A stretch of 60,460 bases of DNA from Lachnospiraceae bacterium UBA4260 (GTDB lineage: Bacteria; Bacillota; Clostridia; Lachnospirales; Lachnospiraceae), in the NCBI GenBank assembly GCA_002395235.1, contig DGWK01000034.1, positions 44,635 to 105,094 of the forward strand. Direction: 5' to 3'. The notes under the pieces are model-generated. The model searched no databases. It was not told the DNA's origin and was given only the letters and a program-made list of their open reading frames with translations. The position numbers and the translations under genes are program-made. Below, piece after piece: positions 42,937-50,982 of this stretch (positions are counted from its first letter, which is position 1; every line of letters starts with the position of its first letter).

Positions 42937-43509
42937 GTGAAACAGGCAATGGGCGGGATACTGGTTATATCACTTGCTCTGGCGCTGGGGACCTATGGGG
43001 TCGCGGCGCAGAGAGGTGCCAATCTGGTAAAATTGGATCGATATACTTTGATCATGTCTGCACTCTGGGGAGTGCTGGCGCTTGCCGCCGCCTTTGCCGG
43101 GTATGGAATGGGAAGATGGGTACTGGCGAGAGAAATCAGTACAGATCACAGCGTGTTCTGGACACATGTCCTCGCCGGAGTCCTGCTTGTCATGGTCGGA
43201 GTCATGATGCTGCTGCAGGCCTTTAAAAAGAAGACATTTCTTGAGCACAGGATGGAGAGCGTCGACATCAGGACGGACGTCCTGCTCTCCATGCGGACCT
43301 GCCTGTCGGCGCTGCTTCTGGGCATTGCGTGCGGACTGCTTGAGGTTCCCTTGATGGGATTCCTTATAAGTGTATTCGGATTCTGCGGAATTTTCGCAGG
43401 GATCGGCTATGTCAGCGGCAGAGCCAACGGAGCCGTGTGGACAGATCAGGCGATCGGACTGGCCGGAGGCCTGCTGTGTCTTATGGGCATCCTGCTTCAG
43501 ATAGCATGA
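42937..43509 (+). CDS. Small multi-pass membrane protein of the MMPL operon
   Basis: I do not recognise this 190-residue hydrophobic protein. Five or six membrane helices can be drawn, with a G-x-x-x-G-rich pattern. Start is uncertain: GTG 42937 with AGGA upstream, or ATG 42949 with GAGGTG nine bases before it, which I find equally good. It follows the heptad-repeat gene by 33 bases and ends the MMPL operon. It may be a small accessory subunit of the transporter. Confidence 0.75.
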   Translation: MKQAMGGILVISLALALGTYGVAAQRGANLVKLDRYTLIMSALWGVLALAAAFAGYGMGRWVLAREISTDHSVFWTHVLAGVLLVMVGVMMLLQAFKKKTFLEHRMESVDIRTDVLLSMRTCLSALLLGIACGLLEVPLMGFLISVFGFCGIFAGIGYVSGRANGAVWTDQAIGLAGGLLCLMGILLQIA

Positions 43510-43639
43510 TATGGAACGAGATTAAAAGACGGTAAGAATTACTGTGTCCCCTTCAAGAAGCTGATTAGTCAGTTGCCTGGAGGGGATTTTGGTTCACAAA
43601 GCAAAGGCCGGCAGTTCCCAATACCTGCCTGTCATTTTT

Positions 43640-43670
43640 CCTATACTGGTGGAATTTCCACCAGTATAGG
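43640..43670. repeat. Perfect 31-base palindrome in the 43.5-44.0 kb gap
   Basis: CCTATACTGGTGGAA, one T, and TTCCACCAGTATAGG form perfect 15-base arms. It shares GGTGGAA / TTCCACC with the neighbouring hairpin repeats. No T-run follows. Confidence 0.85.
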
Positions 43671-43698
43671 TGGTTGATGTGGAGATGGCAGAAATTTC

Positions 43699-43766
43699 GG
43701 CTATATGCCTTTTAAAATCCCTTCTTCGGTGGTTATTCCACCGAAGAAGGCTTCAGAAAAAGGTAC
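43699..43766 (+). repeat. Dispersed hairpin repeat, copy 1
   Basis: GGCTATATGCC, TTTTAAAA, then the hairpin CCTTCTTCGGTGG / CCACCGAAGAAGG (43720-43732, 43738-43750), then TTCAGAAAAAGGTA. The same order of blocks recurs at 54794-54867. Confidence 0.85.
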
Positions 43767-43802
43767 TATGAGCTTCTAAGAGCTATATAGGTCTCTTCCG
43801 TG

Positions 43803-43854
43803 CCCCTTCTTCAGTGGAATATCCACCGAAGAAGGAAAAAAAATAAGGGTATAC
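43803..43854 (+). repeat. Dispersed hairpin repeat, copy 2 (partial)
   Basis: CCTTCTTCAGTGGA / TCCACCGAAGAAGG (43805-43818, 43822-43835, one mismatch) followed by an A-run and AAGGGTATA. The hairpin core from 43804 to 43835 is identical to that of the copy at 54 kb. The rest of the 508-base gap 43510-44017 shows no credible gene. Confidence 0.85.
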
Positions 43855-43930
43855 AGAAATTTCGCGCTTACGGTAAATAAAGGTATTTTTTGGCAATATC
43901 AGGCAGTGATTTTTCTGAGAGTCCTGCAAC

Positions 43931-43968
43931 GACAAAAACAGGGGCCGCACCAATTGGTGCGGCCCCTG
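43931..43968 (-). terminator. Terminator of the phosphohexomutase gene
   Basis: A perfect palindrome with arms CAGGGGCCGCACCAA (43939-43953) and TTGGTGCGGCCCCTG (43954-43968). The A-run on its left gives TTTTTGTC on the - strand, downstream of the gene. Confidence 0.92.
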
Positions 43969-44017
43969 AAAAGCTGTGGACTTTTTGGCTAGCTTATTCT
44001 CATTCGATTATTCTGGC

Positions 44018-45700
44018 TCAGCTGAAGATCGGCTTAATCGCTGCGGACAGCTCGTCCTTCTCAGCCTGTGCCTCGTCGAGGTCCTTGCCGAGGGTGGTGT
44101 AGTAAGCCTTGATCTTGGGCTCGGTTCCGGAAGGTCTGACCATGACCTTGGCGCCGTCTTCGAGAACGAAGGACAGAACGTTTGCCTTGGGAAGGCCTGT
44201 GGCTGCAGGATCTGCGTAGTCGGTTACGCTGGCAACCTTCTTGGTTCCGAATGCCTTCGGCGGATCCTTGCGGAGACCGGCCATGATGCCTGCCATCTTG
44301 TCCATGCCGGAGAGGCCGGGGAACTCGACAGTGTCGATCTTGTTGAGGTAGCGGCCGTACTGTGCGTAGATCGCCTCAAGGCGCTCCTTGATGCTGGAGC
44401 CGATGCTGCGATAGTAAGCAGCCATCTCGCAGATGAGCATGGAGCCGATGATAGCGTCCTTATCACGTACATAAGGGCCTGCCAGATAGCCGTAGCTCTC
44501 TTCGAAACCGAAGATGAAGCGGTCGACTTCGCCGGCTGCCTCGAGCTGTGCGATCTGATCGCCGATCCACTTGAATCCGGTCAGGGTCTGACGGAGCTCT
44601 ACGCCGTAGTGCTCAGCGACCTTCGCTGCCAGAGGAGTGGAAACGATGGACATAACAGCAACGGGGTTCTTGGGCATTGTGCCCTTCTCGATGCGGCCTG
44701 CGCAGATGTAGTCCAGAAGGAGGACGCCCATCTCGTTGCCGGAAACCAGCTCGTAGGAGCCGTCCGGGCACTTCATGGCGATACCGACACGGTCTGCATC
44801 GGGATCAGTAGCCAGCATCAGGTCGGCGCCGACTTCCTTGGCCAGTTCAAGACCCTTGCGGAGAGCTTCAAAGATCTCAGGGTTCGGATAAGGGCAGGTT
44901 GTGAAGTAGCCGTTAGGATACTCCTGCTCGGGAACGATGGTGATGTCCGTGATGCCCATATCCTTGAGGACGCGGGTTACGGGAACGAGGCCTGTGCCGT
45001 TCAGAGGAGAGTAGACCAGCTTGAGGCCTGCGGTCTTGCAGAGACCCGGACGTACCTGGCGGGCTTCGATCGCTTCGTAAAGAGCTTCCTTGCAGTCGTC
45101 GCCGACGAACTTGATGAGACCCTTTTCGACGCCTTCTGCGAAGGACATGTACTTGGCGCCGGTCAGAACGTCTGTCTTCTGGATCGCGTCATAAACTACT
45201 GCTGCAGCGTCGTCTGTCATCTGGCATCCGTCGGGACCATAAGCCTTGAAGCCGTTGTACTTGGCAGGGTTGTGGGATGCTGTGATCATGATACCTGCGT
45301 TGCAGTTGTAGTAACGGGTAGCAAAGCTCAGTGCGGGAACAGGCATAAGCTCGTCATAGATGCGGACATTGATTCCGTTTGCAGCGAGAACGCCTGCAGC
45401 GTCACGAGCAAAATTCCAGCCCTTGAGACGGCTGTCATAGCTGATCGCGACTGTCTGCGTGCCGCCCTGTGTGAGAACCCAGCTGGCGACGCCCTGTGTA
45501 GCCTGGCGGACTACCCAGATGTTCATGCGGTTCGTGCCTGCGCCGAGAGTGCCGCGAAGACCTGCGGTACCAAATGCAAGGGCAATAGCGAAACGCTCTT
45601 TGATGGCCTCATCATCGCCTTCGATGCTGCGAAGCTCTGTATTCAGGTCGGGGTCCTGAAGATCAGCGGCGAGCCAGCGTTTGTAATCATCAAGATACAT
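44018..45700 (-). CDS. pgm: Phospho-sugar mutase (alpha-D-phosphohexomutase)
   Basis: The 560-residue enzyme interconverts hexose 1- and 6-phosphates (phosphoglucomutase or phosphomannomutase). The catalytic phosphoserine loop TASHNP, the metal loop DPDADRVG, the sugar-binding GFEESYG and the phosphate-binding RPSGTEPK are all present, in the order expected for the four domains. FGTAGLRG is the N-terminal signature of the PGM/PMM group II enzymes. I set the start at 45700, where GGAGAGAAAC precedes the ATG; a frame from 45757 lacks a site. Its product feeds nucleotide sugars, fitting the glycosyltransferases next door. A promoter is visible at 45924-45952. Confidence 0.93.
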   Translation of the reverse strand: MYLDDYKRWLAADLQDPDLNTELRSIEGDDEAIKERFAIALAFGTAGLRGTLGAGTNRMNIWVVRQATQGVASWVLTQGGTQTVAISYDSRLKGWNFARDAAGVLAANGINVRIYDELMPVPALSFATRYYNCNAGIMITASHNPAKYNGFKAYGPDGCQMTDDAAAVVYDAIQKTDVLTGAKYMSFAEGVEKGLIKFVGDDCKEALYEAIEARQVRPGLCKTAGLKLVYSPLNGTGLVPVTRVLKDMGITDITIVPEQEYPNGYFTTCPYPNPEIFEALRKGLELAKEVGADLMLATDPDADRVGIAMKCPDGSYELVSGNEMGVLLLDYICAGRIEKGTMPKNPVAVMSIVSTPLAAKVAEHYGVELRQTLTGFKWIGDQIAQLEAAGEVDRFIFGFEESYGYLAGPYVRDKDAIIGSMLICEMAAYYRSIGSSIKERLEAIYAQYGRYLNKIDTVEFPGLSGMDKMAGIMAGLRKDPPKAFGTKKVASVTDYADPAATGLPKANVLSFVLEDGAKVMVRPSGTEPKIKAYYTTLGKDLDEAQAEKDELSAAIKPIFS

Positions 45701-45923
45701 AGTTTCTCTCCATTCCGGAGCGCTGTCAAAACAGTCCTGTCTGCGGCGCTCCCTCACAGACGGATGCGTGGGCCCGCTTTACCGGTTTTGCGGACCGCAC
45801 AAAAGAACAACATGTTGCCGGAATCATTGCAGAAATCAGAGAACTCTTACACAAAATTTACCGAAATCTGCCAAATCATCCCCTTAAGAATAAACCTGTT
45901 TTAGGCATTTCTACCTAACATTA

Positions 45924-45952
45924 ATATTACGAACTTTGCCATAACTTGTCAA
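45924..45952 (-). promoter_or_regulatory. Promoter of the phosphohexomutase gene
   Basis: On the - strand, a perfect TTGACA (45952-45947), a 17-base spacer and TAATAT (45929-45924). The leader to the start codon is about 215 bases. The 398-base gap 45701-46098 holds this and the TGTACA cluster. Confidence 0.65.
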
Positions 45953-45996
45953 TCTATCCTAAGAATCGATTTCTGTCCATGCAATTGTGGCGACAG

Positions 45997-46073
45997 TGTA
46001 CAAGGACTCCATCGCCTTGTGTTCATTCGGAAAAGATGCTAAAGTTATTTTGTACAGTTGTACAGTATGTACA
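45997..46073. promoter_or_regulatory. Cluster of TGTACA sites before the glycosyltransferase operon
   Basis: The self-complementary hexamer TGTACA occurs at 45997, 46051, 46059 and 46068; the last three are 8-9 bases apart. The cluster lies 25-100 bases upstream of the first glycosyltransferase start and looks like an operator for a dimeric regulator. Confidence 0.4.
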
Positions 46074-46098
46074 CGGTTTAGAGAGGAGTGCGTCGCAC

Positions 46099-47670
46099 AT
46101 GGCAATCAGAACTTACAATGACTGGTACCTTGCCCATAAAGAGGCTCTGGCGGAGAAGATCAGGACCGGGGACCACACAGAAGGAGAGAAGCTCACCGCG
46201 GAAATCGTCCGCTATTCGCATCTCAAAAATCATCTGCTCGCGGAGGATCACGAAGCGGCGGATATCATTATTGCCTGTGACGATGACGGAGAACCGGACG
46301 AGTTTGCGGAAGTGCTGGTGAAGGACTATTTTGCCTCCCATCCGGAGATCAACCTGCTCTACGGAGACGAAGACAGAGTCGCGGAGGACGGGGTGCATCT
46401 GGACCCCTGGTTCAAGTCGGAATGGGCGCCGGACACCTTCCTGTCGACTTTCTATTTTGGCAATGTGATCGCGTTCCGGTCATCGGCCTTCGCACTGATC
46501 AATCCCGGGCAGAGGAAGTCGTCCTACTACGAGAGCGCGTCGGCGCTTCGCGAGGACAGCCTGGACGAGGAGAGGGCGCGAAACAACGAGGATGACGGCC
46601 CGGTCAGGTCGTGGATCTACGGGACGCTGTGCCTGAAACTGGCGCAGGCGGACGGCGGCTACACCAAGAGGCGGGAAGAGAAGTGGAACGAATTCCCGGT
46701 GGGGCACGTGCCGGAGGTCCTCTTCCACGGGCGCCACAGGGTGGAACTGTGGAACGGCAACCTGATCAAAGAATCGCTGACCGGAAGGTACAGCGTGGAT
46801 TCCGCCTATACGAGGCTCATCAGCATCATCATCCCGAGCAAGGACAATCCGGAGATGCTGGCGCGCTGCGTGCACTCGATCGAGAAGCACGCCTCCGTGC
46901 CCCACGAGATCATCATCGTGGACAACGGCTCCAACGAGATGAACCGCAGGAAGGTGAAGGAGCTGGTGAACGAGGTCAACGAGGACGGAAGATGCCTCTA
47001 TATTTTCAAGAGGATGGAGTTCAACATGCCCGCGTTCTATAACCTCGGGGCGCAGTACGCCAACGGCGAGATGCTTCTGTTCGTCCACGACGACATCGTC
47101 GTGCAGAAGAGCGGATGGCTCTCCCACCTGTCCGAGAAGGCCAAGCTCCCTTATGTGGGTGCGGTGGGCATGAAGCTGCTCTATCCGAGCTCCAATATCA
47201 TTCAGCACGCGGGAATCATGTCCGTGGAGAGCGGCATCGTCTACAAGCTGCAGTACTGCAGAAATGATGAGGCTTACTATTTTGACTTCAATAAAGGGGT
47301 GCGCAACATGCTGGCAATGACCGGCGCGTGCATCATGGTACGAAGGGACCTGTTCGCGGAAGTGGGTGGGTTCGACGAGGTGAATTTCCCGGCCTACGGC
47401 GGAGACATCGATTTCTGCTGGAGGATTTTCGAGAAGGGCTACTACAACGTGGTCCGCAACAATATGTATCTGTTCTATTACGAGTCATATTCGCCGGAGA
47501 ACAGCAAGACCAAGGAGGAGAGGGAACTTCTCAAGCCCGCCGAGATGAAGCGGCTGGCGGAGCTCCATCCCGAGATCTGGGGAGACGATCCTTACTACCA
47601 CAGGTATCTGACGCAGGACGCCAGGGAGCCGAAGTTCAAGATCAATCTCAGTGATCCGTCGGTGAAGTAA
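46099..47670 (+). CDS. GT2-family glycosyltransferase 1
   Basis: The 523-residue protein is a cytoplasmic family-2 glycosyltransferase. Its N-terminal part carries the LLYGDEDRVAEDGVHLDPWFKSEW block seen in two-domain surface-glycan enzymes (given here for residues 91-114 with key Y-x-D-E-D), but without the usual preceding S-V-I-V-P strand. A complete GT-A domain follows from ISIIIPSKDNPEML (about residue 238), with HDDIVV as the metal-binding region and GGDIDFCWRIFEKGY as the acceptor-side motif of rhamnosyltransferase-like members. ATG 46099 follows GAGAGGAG. It is the first of three tandem GT2 genes. Confidence 0.85.
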   Translation: MAIRTYNDWYLAHKEALAEKIRTGDHTEGEKLTAEIVRYSHLKNHLLAEDHEAADIIIACDDDGEPDEFAEVLVKDYFASHPEINLLYGDEDRVAEDGVHLDPWFKSEWAPDTFLSTFYFGNVIAFRSSAFALINPGQRKSSYYESASALREDSLDEERARNNEDDGPVRSWIYGTLCLKLAQADGGYTKRREEKWNEFPVGHVPEVLFHGRHRVELWNGNLIKESLTGRYSVDSAYTRLISIIIPSKDNPEMLARCVHSIEKHASVPHEIIIVDNGSNEMNRRKVKELVNEVNEDGRCLYIFKRMEFNMPAFYNLGAQYANGEMLLFVHDDIVVQKSGWLSHLSEKAKLPYVGAVGMKLLYPSSNIIQHAGIMSVESGIVYKLQYCRNDEAYYFDFNKGVRNMLAMTGACIMVRRDLFAEVGGFDEVNFPAYGGDIDFCWRIFEKGYYNVVRNNMYLFYYESYSPENSKTKEERELLKPAEMKRLAELHPEIWGDDPYYHRYLTQDAREPKFKINLSDPSVK

Positions 47671-47724
47671 ATCGGCCTTGCAGGCGCGGATCGTTCCCGT
47701 CAGATATCAGATGAGGTATCAGAA

Positions 47725-49116
47725 TTGTCGATTTGGAAGGACTTAGGTCAAAAAATTAATAGCGCCCGCTCTGCGATCCGCCCGCCGGGAATACCCGGGA
47801 AGCTGAAACAGGTCACCGCTCTGCGTCCCAAGGAGAAGGAAAAGAAGAGCGGCAGAAACACAAGGGCCAGATATGAGTACCGCGAGCCCGAGCCGTCGGT
47901 CCTTCTCAACCAGAGAGCTGTCTGGGATCGCCTCAAGGGAGGCGAGAAGCCGGAAGAGGCGCTGGGCGCCGCTGTCAGCGTGCTCAAGGTCCATCATGTG
48001 CCGATCATCAGCGTGATCGTGACGACCTATGAACCCGTGATCCGCTATTTTGAGCAGACGCTGATCTCTATTTTGTCCCAGACGTATGGGGGATTTGAAC
48101 TGATCATCGCGGATACGAGCCTGAGCTCGGGAGTGCGGGAAACGCTGGATCACTACCGCGACGAGAGGATCCGCTACTACAGCGTGCCCGGCAACCGCGG
48201 GGAGGCGTCGCTGATCAACGACGCGGCGCATCTCGCTGAGGGAAATTATCTGTGCACGGTGGATGTGGGCGATCTTTTGACACAGGATGCGCTCTACGAG
48301 GTCTTTCTGAGCATCATGCGGACGGGGGCGGAGATCCTCTACACGGATGAGGACCACTGCGACGCCGCAGGGCGCCGCTTTGACCAGCCTAACAGAAAGC
48401 CGGACTTCAACAAAGATTATTTATTATCCAACAATTATATGCGAAGGCTCATGGTGATCAGGCGGGAGCTGTTCCTTGCGCTGCGCCTGCGGGACGCCTT
48501 CGACGGAGCCCTTACGTACGATCTGATGCTGCGGGCGCCCAAATCCGAGGTGTGCCACGTGCCGCAGATCCTGTATCACAAGAGCAGCGCCTCGGAGGAC
48601 TCGAAAATGGCGGGCCGGGAGCCCGACGCGGACATCGCGGCGGAGAAGGCGGCGCTGGAGGACTACTTCAGGGTGCGCGGGATCCGGGCGCTGGTCAGCT
48701 TTTCGGGAAGAAAAGGCATTTACAGGGTCAACTACAAGCCCAATATCTTCGCCTGCCGCAGCGATGTGGGGATTCTCGGAGGGAGAGTCCTGAGCAGGAC
48801 CCACAAGGTCATAGGCGGCATGTTCGACGCCCACGGCAAAGTCATGTACGAGGGCTGGGACGAGGCGGAAGGCGGGCCCATGAACCGCGCGCTGTCGGTG
48901 CAGAATGCTTTTGCGGTGGATGCGCGCTGCATGCAGGTCCGGCCGGACCTGCGGGGACTCTATGAGGAGCTTGTGACGGCCCCCGGCGGCGATACGAGCA
49001 CGGACTGGCAGAGTGACCCGATCGAACTTCGCAGAAGGAGCATTTTGTTCTGCGCGCGTGTCCGCGAGCTGGGATACCTGATCGTGTGGGATCCCTCCTA
49101 TATCACAGTGATCTGA
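47725..49116 (+). CDS. GT2-family glycosyltransferase 2
   Basis: This 463-residue GT2 enzyme begins with a basic segment, then the GT-A strand IISVIVTTYEPVIRYFEQTL (about residues 93-112), a VDVGDLLTQDAL stretch in the D-x-D position and the LYTDEDHCDAAGRRFDQP block that also occurs in the preceding protein. It ends with a distinctive C-terminal domain (GGRVLSRTHKVIGGMFDAHG) common in such proteins. The start is TTG 47725, eight bases after GAGG; no better ATG is available upstream in frame. It looks like the first half of a two-domain enzyme whose second half is in the preceding gene. Confidence 0.83.
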   Translation: MSIWKDLGQKINSARSAIRPPGIPGKLKQVTALRPKEKEKKSGRNTRARYEYREPEPSVLLNQRAVWDRLKGGEKPEEALGAAVSVLKVHHVPIISVIVTTYEPVIRYFEQTLISILSQTYGGFELIIADTSLSSGVRETLDHYRDERIRYYSVPGNRGEASLINDAAHLAEGNYLCTVDVGDLLTQDALYEVFLSIMRTGAEILYTDEDHCDAAGRRFDQPNRKPDFNKDYLLSNNYMRRLMVIRRELFLALRLRDAFDGALTYDLMLRAPKSEVCHVPQILYHKSSASEDSKMAGREPDADIAAEKAALEDYFRVRGIRALVSFSGRKGIYRVNYKPNIFACRSDVGILGGRVLSRTHKVIGGMFDAHGKVMYEGWDEAEGGPMNRALSVQNAFAVDARCMQVRPDLRGLYEELVTAPGGDTSTDWQSDPIELRRRSILFCARVRELGYLIVWDPSYITVI

Positions 49117-49140
49117 CGCAGGGAGGTTACAGACATTTTA

Positions 49141-50172
49141 ATGAACGATAAAGTGACATTGATCATTCCGGCGCGCAGGGATCCGGACAAGCTGATCCGG
49201 TGCATCCGGTCCGTGCAGTCGGGATCTGTGCTGCCGCAGGTCATCGTGATGGACTGCACCGCGGATCCGAACGCGCTCACGGCGGCAAGGGAAAGGCTTC
49301 CCGAGGTCCGATTCTTTGACATGGGAATGAACCCGGGCAGGGCCCACGCGGTCAACACGGGAATCCATATCACCAGGACGCCCTACGTCATGACTCTGTC
49401 GCCCGGACTCCTTGTCGGGAAGCACTGTGTGGAGCGGCTGTGCGGCGCACTGGACGGGGACGGCGATCTTCTGAGCGCCCAGGCCAAAATATTGTCCGCC
49501 GAAGACCCGGACCGCATCAGCGGAGCGGGCTGGCTCCTGGATCTTGAGGCCAATCCGGTCATTAGAGGGGCCGGCGGCAAGGCATCCGACTACAGGAGAA
49601 GAGCGGAGATCACGGCCGCGCAGATGGACGCCGCGATCTACCGGATGGAATATCTGGAAGTGACCGGCATCTTCGACGAGCGCTTCTACGGTCAGCTGGA
49701 GGACCTGGACCTGGGGTACAGGGCTACTCTTGCAGGATTTGGCAATATCTGTGAGCCCGGGGCGGCCTGCCGGGAGATGGAGAGCGAGGCGGTGAGCAGC
49801 TTCTATGAGCAGCTGCGGATCGGCAACATGGAGTATTTCCGGTATAAATACGGGATGAAAGGCCTGCGGCTCCCCGGCCGGAAGGAAGATCCGTCTCAGA
49901 AAGCCGCCGTGGAGAGGGGCAGGATGCTCTGCTTCCAGGCGGAGATGGAGCTCATGGAGCGGCAGGAACTGGGCATGTCGGTGACCAAGCAGACGCTCCC
50001 CGAGGAGTTCTACATGCAGACGCAGGCGGACGGCCCGCGCGGTGTCTATCCCCTCTATCTGGGAGAGAGGGCGGAGAAGCCGGCTGTGCCGGGGCTCGAG
50101 GCGCTTCGGGACTACGGCCTGAGGCTGGCGGGAACGGCGGAAAAGGTTCGGGGGGTTCTCGGATTACAGTAA
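49141..50172 (+). CDS. GT2-family glycosyltransferase 3
   Basis: A 343-residue GT2 enzyme with VTLIIPARRDPDKLIRCIRS at the start, MNPGRAHAVNTGI as the nucleotide-sugar site and EDLDLGYRATLAGFGN as the acceptor-side motif. The length suggests a single GT-A domain plus a C-terminal helical tail. The start ATG lies 13 bases after GGGAGGT, slightly long; a rare ATT at 49135 would shorten the gap. It ends the three-gene glycosyltransferase run. No flippase or polymerase is encoded here. Confidence 0.85.
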   Translation: MNDKVTLIIPARRDPDKLIRCIRSVQSGSVLPQVIVMDCTADPNALTAARERLPEVRFFDMGMNPGRAHAVNTGIHITRTPYVMTLSPGLLVGKHCVERLCGALDGDGDLLSAQAKILSAEDPDRISGAGWLLDLEANPVIRGAGGKASDYRRRAEITAAQMDAAIYRMEYLEVTGIFDERFYGQLEDLDLGYRATLAGFGNICEPGAACREMESEAVSSFYEQLRIGNMEYFRYKYGMKGLRLPGRKEDPSQKAAVERGRMLCFQAEMELMERQELGMSVTKQTLPEEFYMQTQADGPRGVYPLYLGERAEKPAVPGLEALRDYGLRLAGTAEKVRGVLGLQ

Positions 50173-50251
50173 CGCTGCAGTTACAAATTTTTAGTAAATT
50201 CGGACAAAAGTCTCACATTATCCAGGGGCCTTCCACAGGGGCCCGAAACGA

Positions 50252-50280
50252 TTGTAAATGGAATCGGATAATGATATGAT
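50252..50280 (+). promoter_or_regulatory. Promoter of the coiled-coil protein gene
   Basis: TTGTAA (50252-50257), a 17-base spacer and TGATATGAT (extended -10, hexamer 50275-50280). Confidence 0.6.
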
Positions 50281-50322
50281 TGGTGGGACAGGTTTCTATT
50301 TTGAAATACAAAGAGGTAAAGA

Positions 50323-50982
50323 ATGAGCAGTTCATCCTCAGCATGGAATTACAGCAACACCGTGCCCAAGGTCGACTTCAGCAATCCTGATGAGATGATC
50401 CGGGCCAACGGCGCGGCGGAAGCAGCTCAGACCGACCGCCTCAAGGCAGAGGTGGAAGATTACGCGCAGGTCGTGAGCGAACTTCGCGAGCTTTATGAGA
50501 AGAATAACGAACTGGTGCAGAAGCTTCAGTTCATGAACAGAAACGCCACGGAAGGCGTCAGGACCCTCCTCGAGGACAACAACCGGCAGATCAGTGAGAA
50601 GCTGGCGGAGCTCGAGGCGTGGGACCACAAGGCTTTCGAGAGCGAGATGCGGGCGGCCATCAGCGACGCCAGAGAGCAGATCGTCGGATCGATCCGGGAG
50701 TCCTCGGGAGCCGCACAGGACCTCTTCCAGGAGGCAAATGAGTTTAATCACAGGGACAATGTGCGCGTCTACAGAAACGTGCAGGCGTCCATGATCGCCG
50801 AGCTCACCAAGCAGACGCAGGAACTGAATGAGAAGCTCGACATCATCCAGAAGCAGTCCGAGCCGGACAAGTCCCAGGCCACCGTGCAGAAGGTCTCGAT
50901 CGGCCTTCTCATCGCGATCGCGGCGGTGCAGCTCCTCGAGGGAGCGGGCCTGATTGCGCTCCTGATGGGCATGGTACATTGA
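50323..50982 (+). CDS. Tail-anchored coiled-coil protein of unknown function
   Basis: I do not recognise this 219-residue protein. Residues from about 40 to 185 are strongly helical and charged with coiled-coil heptads (for example RLKAEVEDYAQVVSELRELYEK). One hydrophobic helix near residues 194-216 ends the chain, so it is probably tail-anchored with its coil in the cytoplasm. It has its own promoter and a weak ribosome site (AAAGAGGTAAAG). The next gene, a flavin reductase, starts within its stop codon at a TTG. Function unknown; its form recalls septum- or chemoreceptor-like scaffold proteins. Confidence 0.8.
   Translation: MSSSSSAWNYSNTVPKVDFSNPDEMIRANGAAEAAQTDRLKAEVEDYAQVVSELRELYEKNNELVQKLQFMNRNATEGVRTLLEDNNRQISEKLAELEAWDHKAFESEMRAAISDAREQIVGSIRESSGAAQDLFQEANEFNHRDNVRVYRNVQASMIAELTKQTQELNEKLDIIQKQSEPDKSQATVQKVSIGLLIAIAAVQLLEGAGLIALLMGMVH

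Noticed and set aside
43976..45904. 642-codon open frame on the + strand opposite the phosphohexomutase gene
   Set aside because: It mirrors a gene with every catalytic motif intact on the other strand, has no ribosome site and crosses that gene's terminator and promoter. It is a by-product of codon bias.
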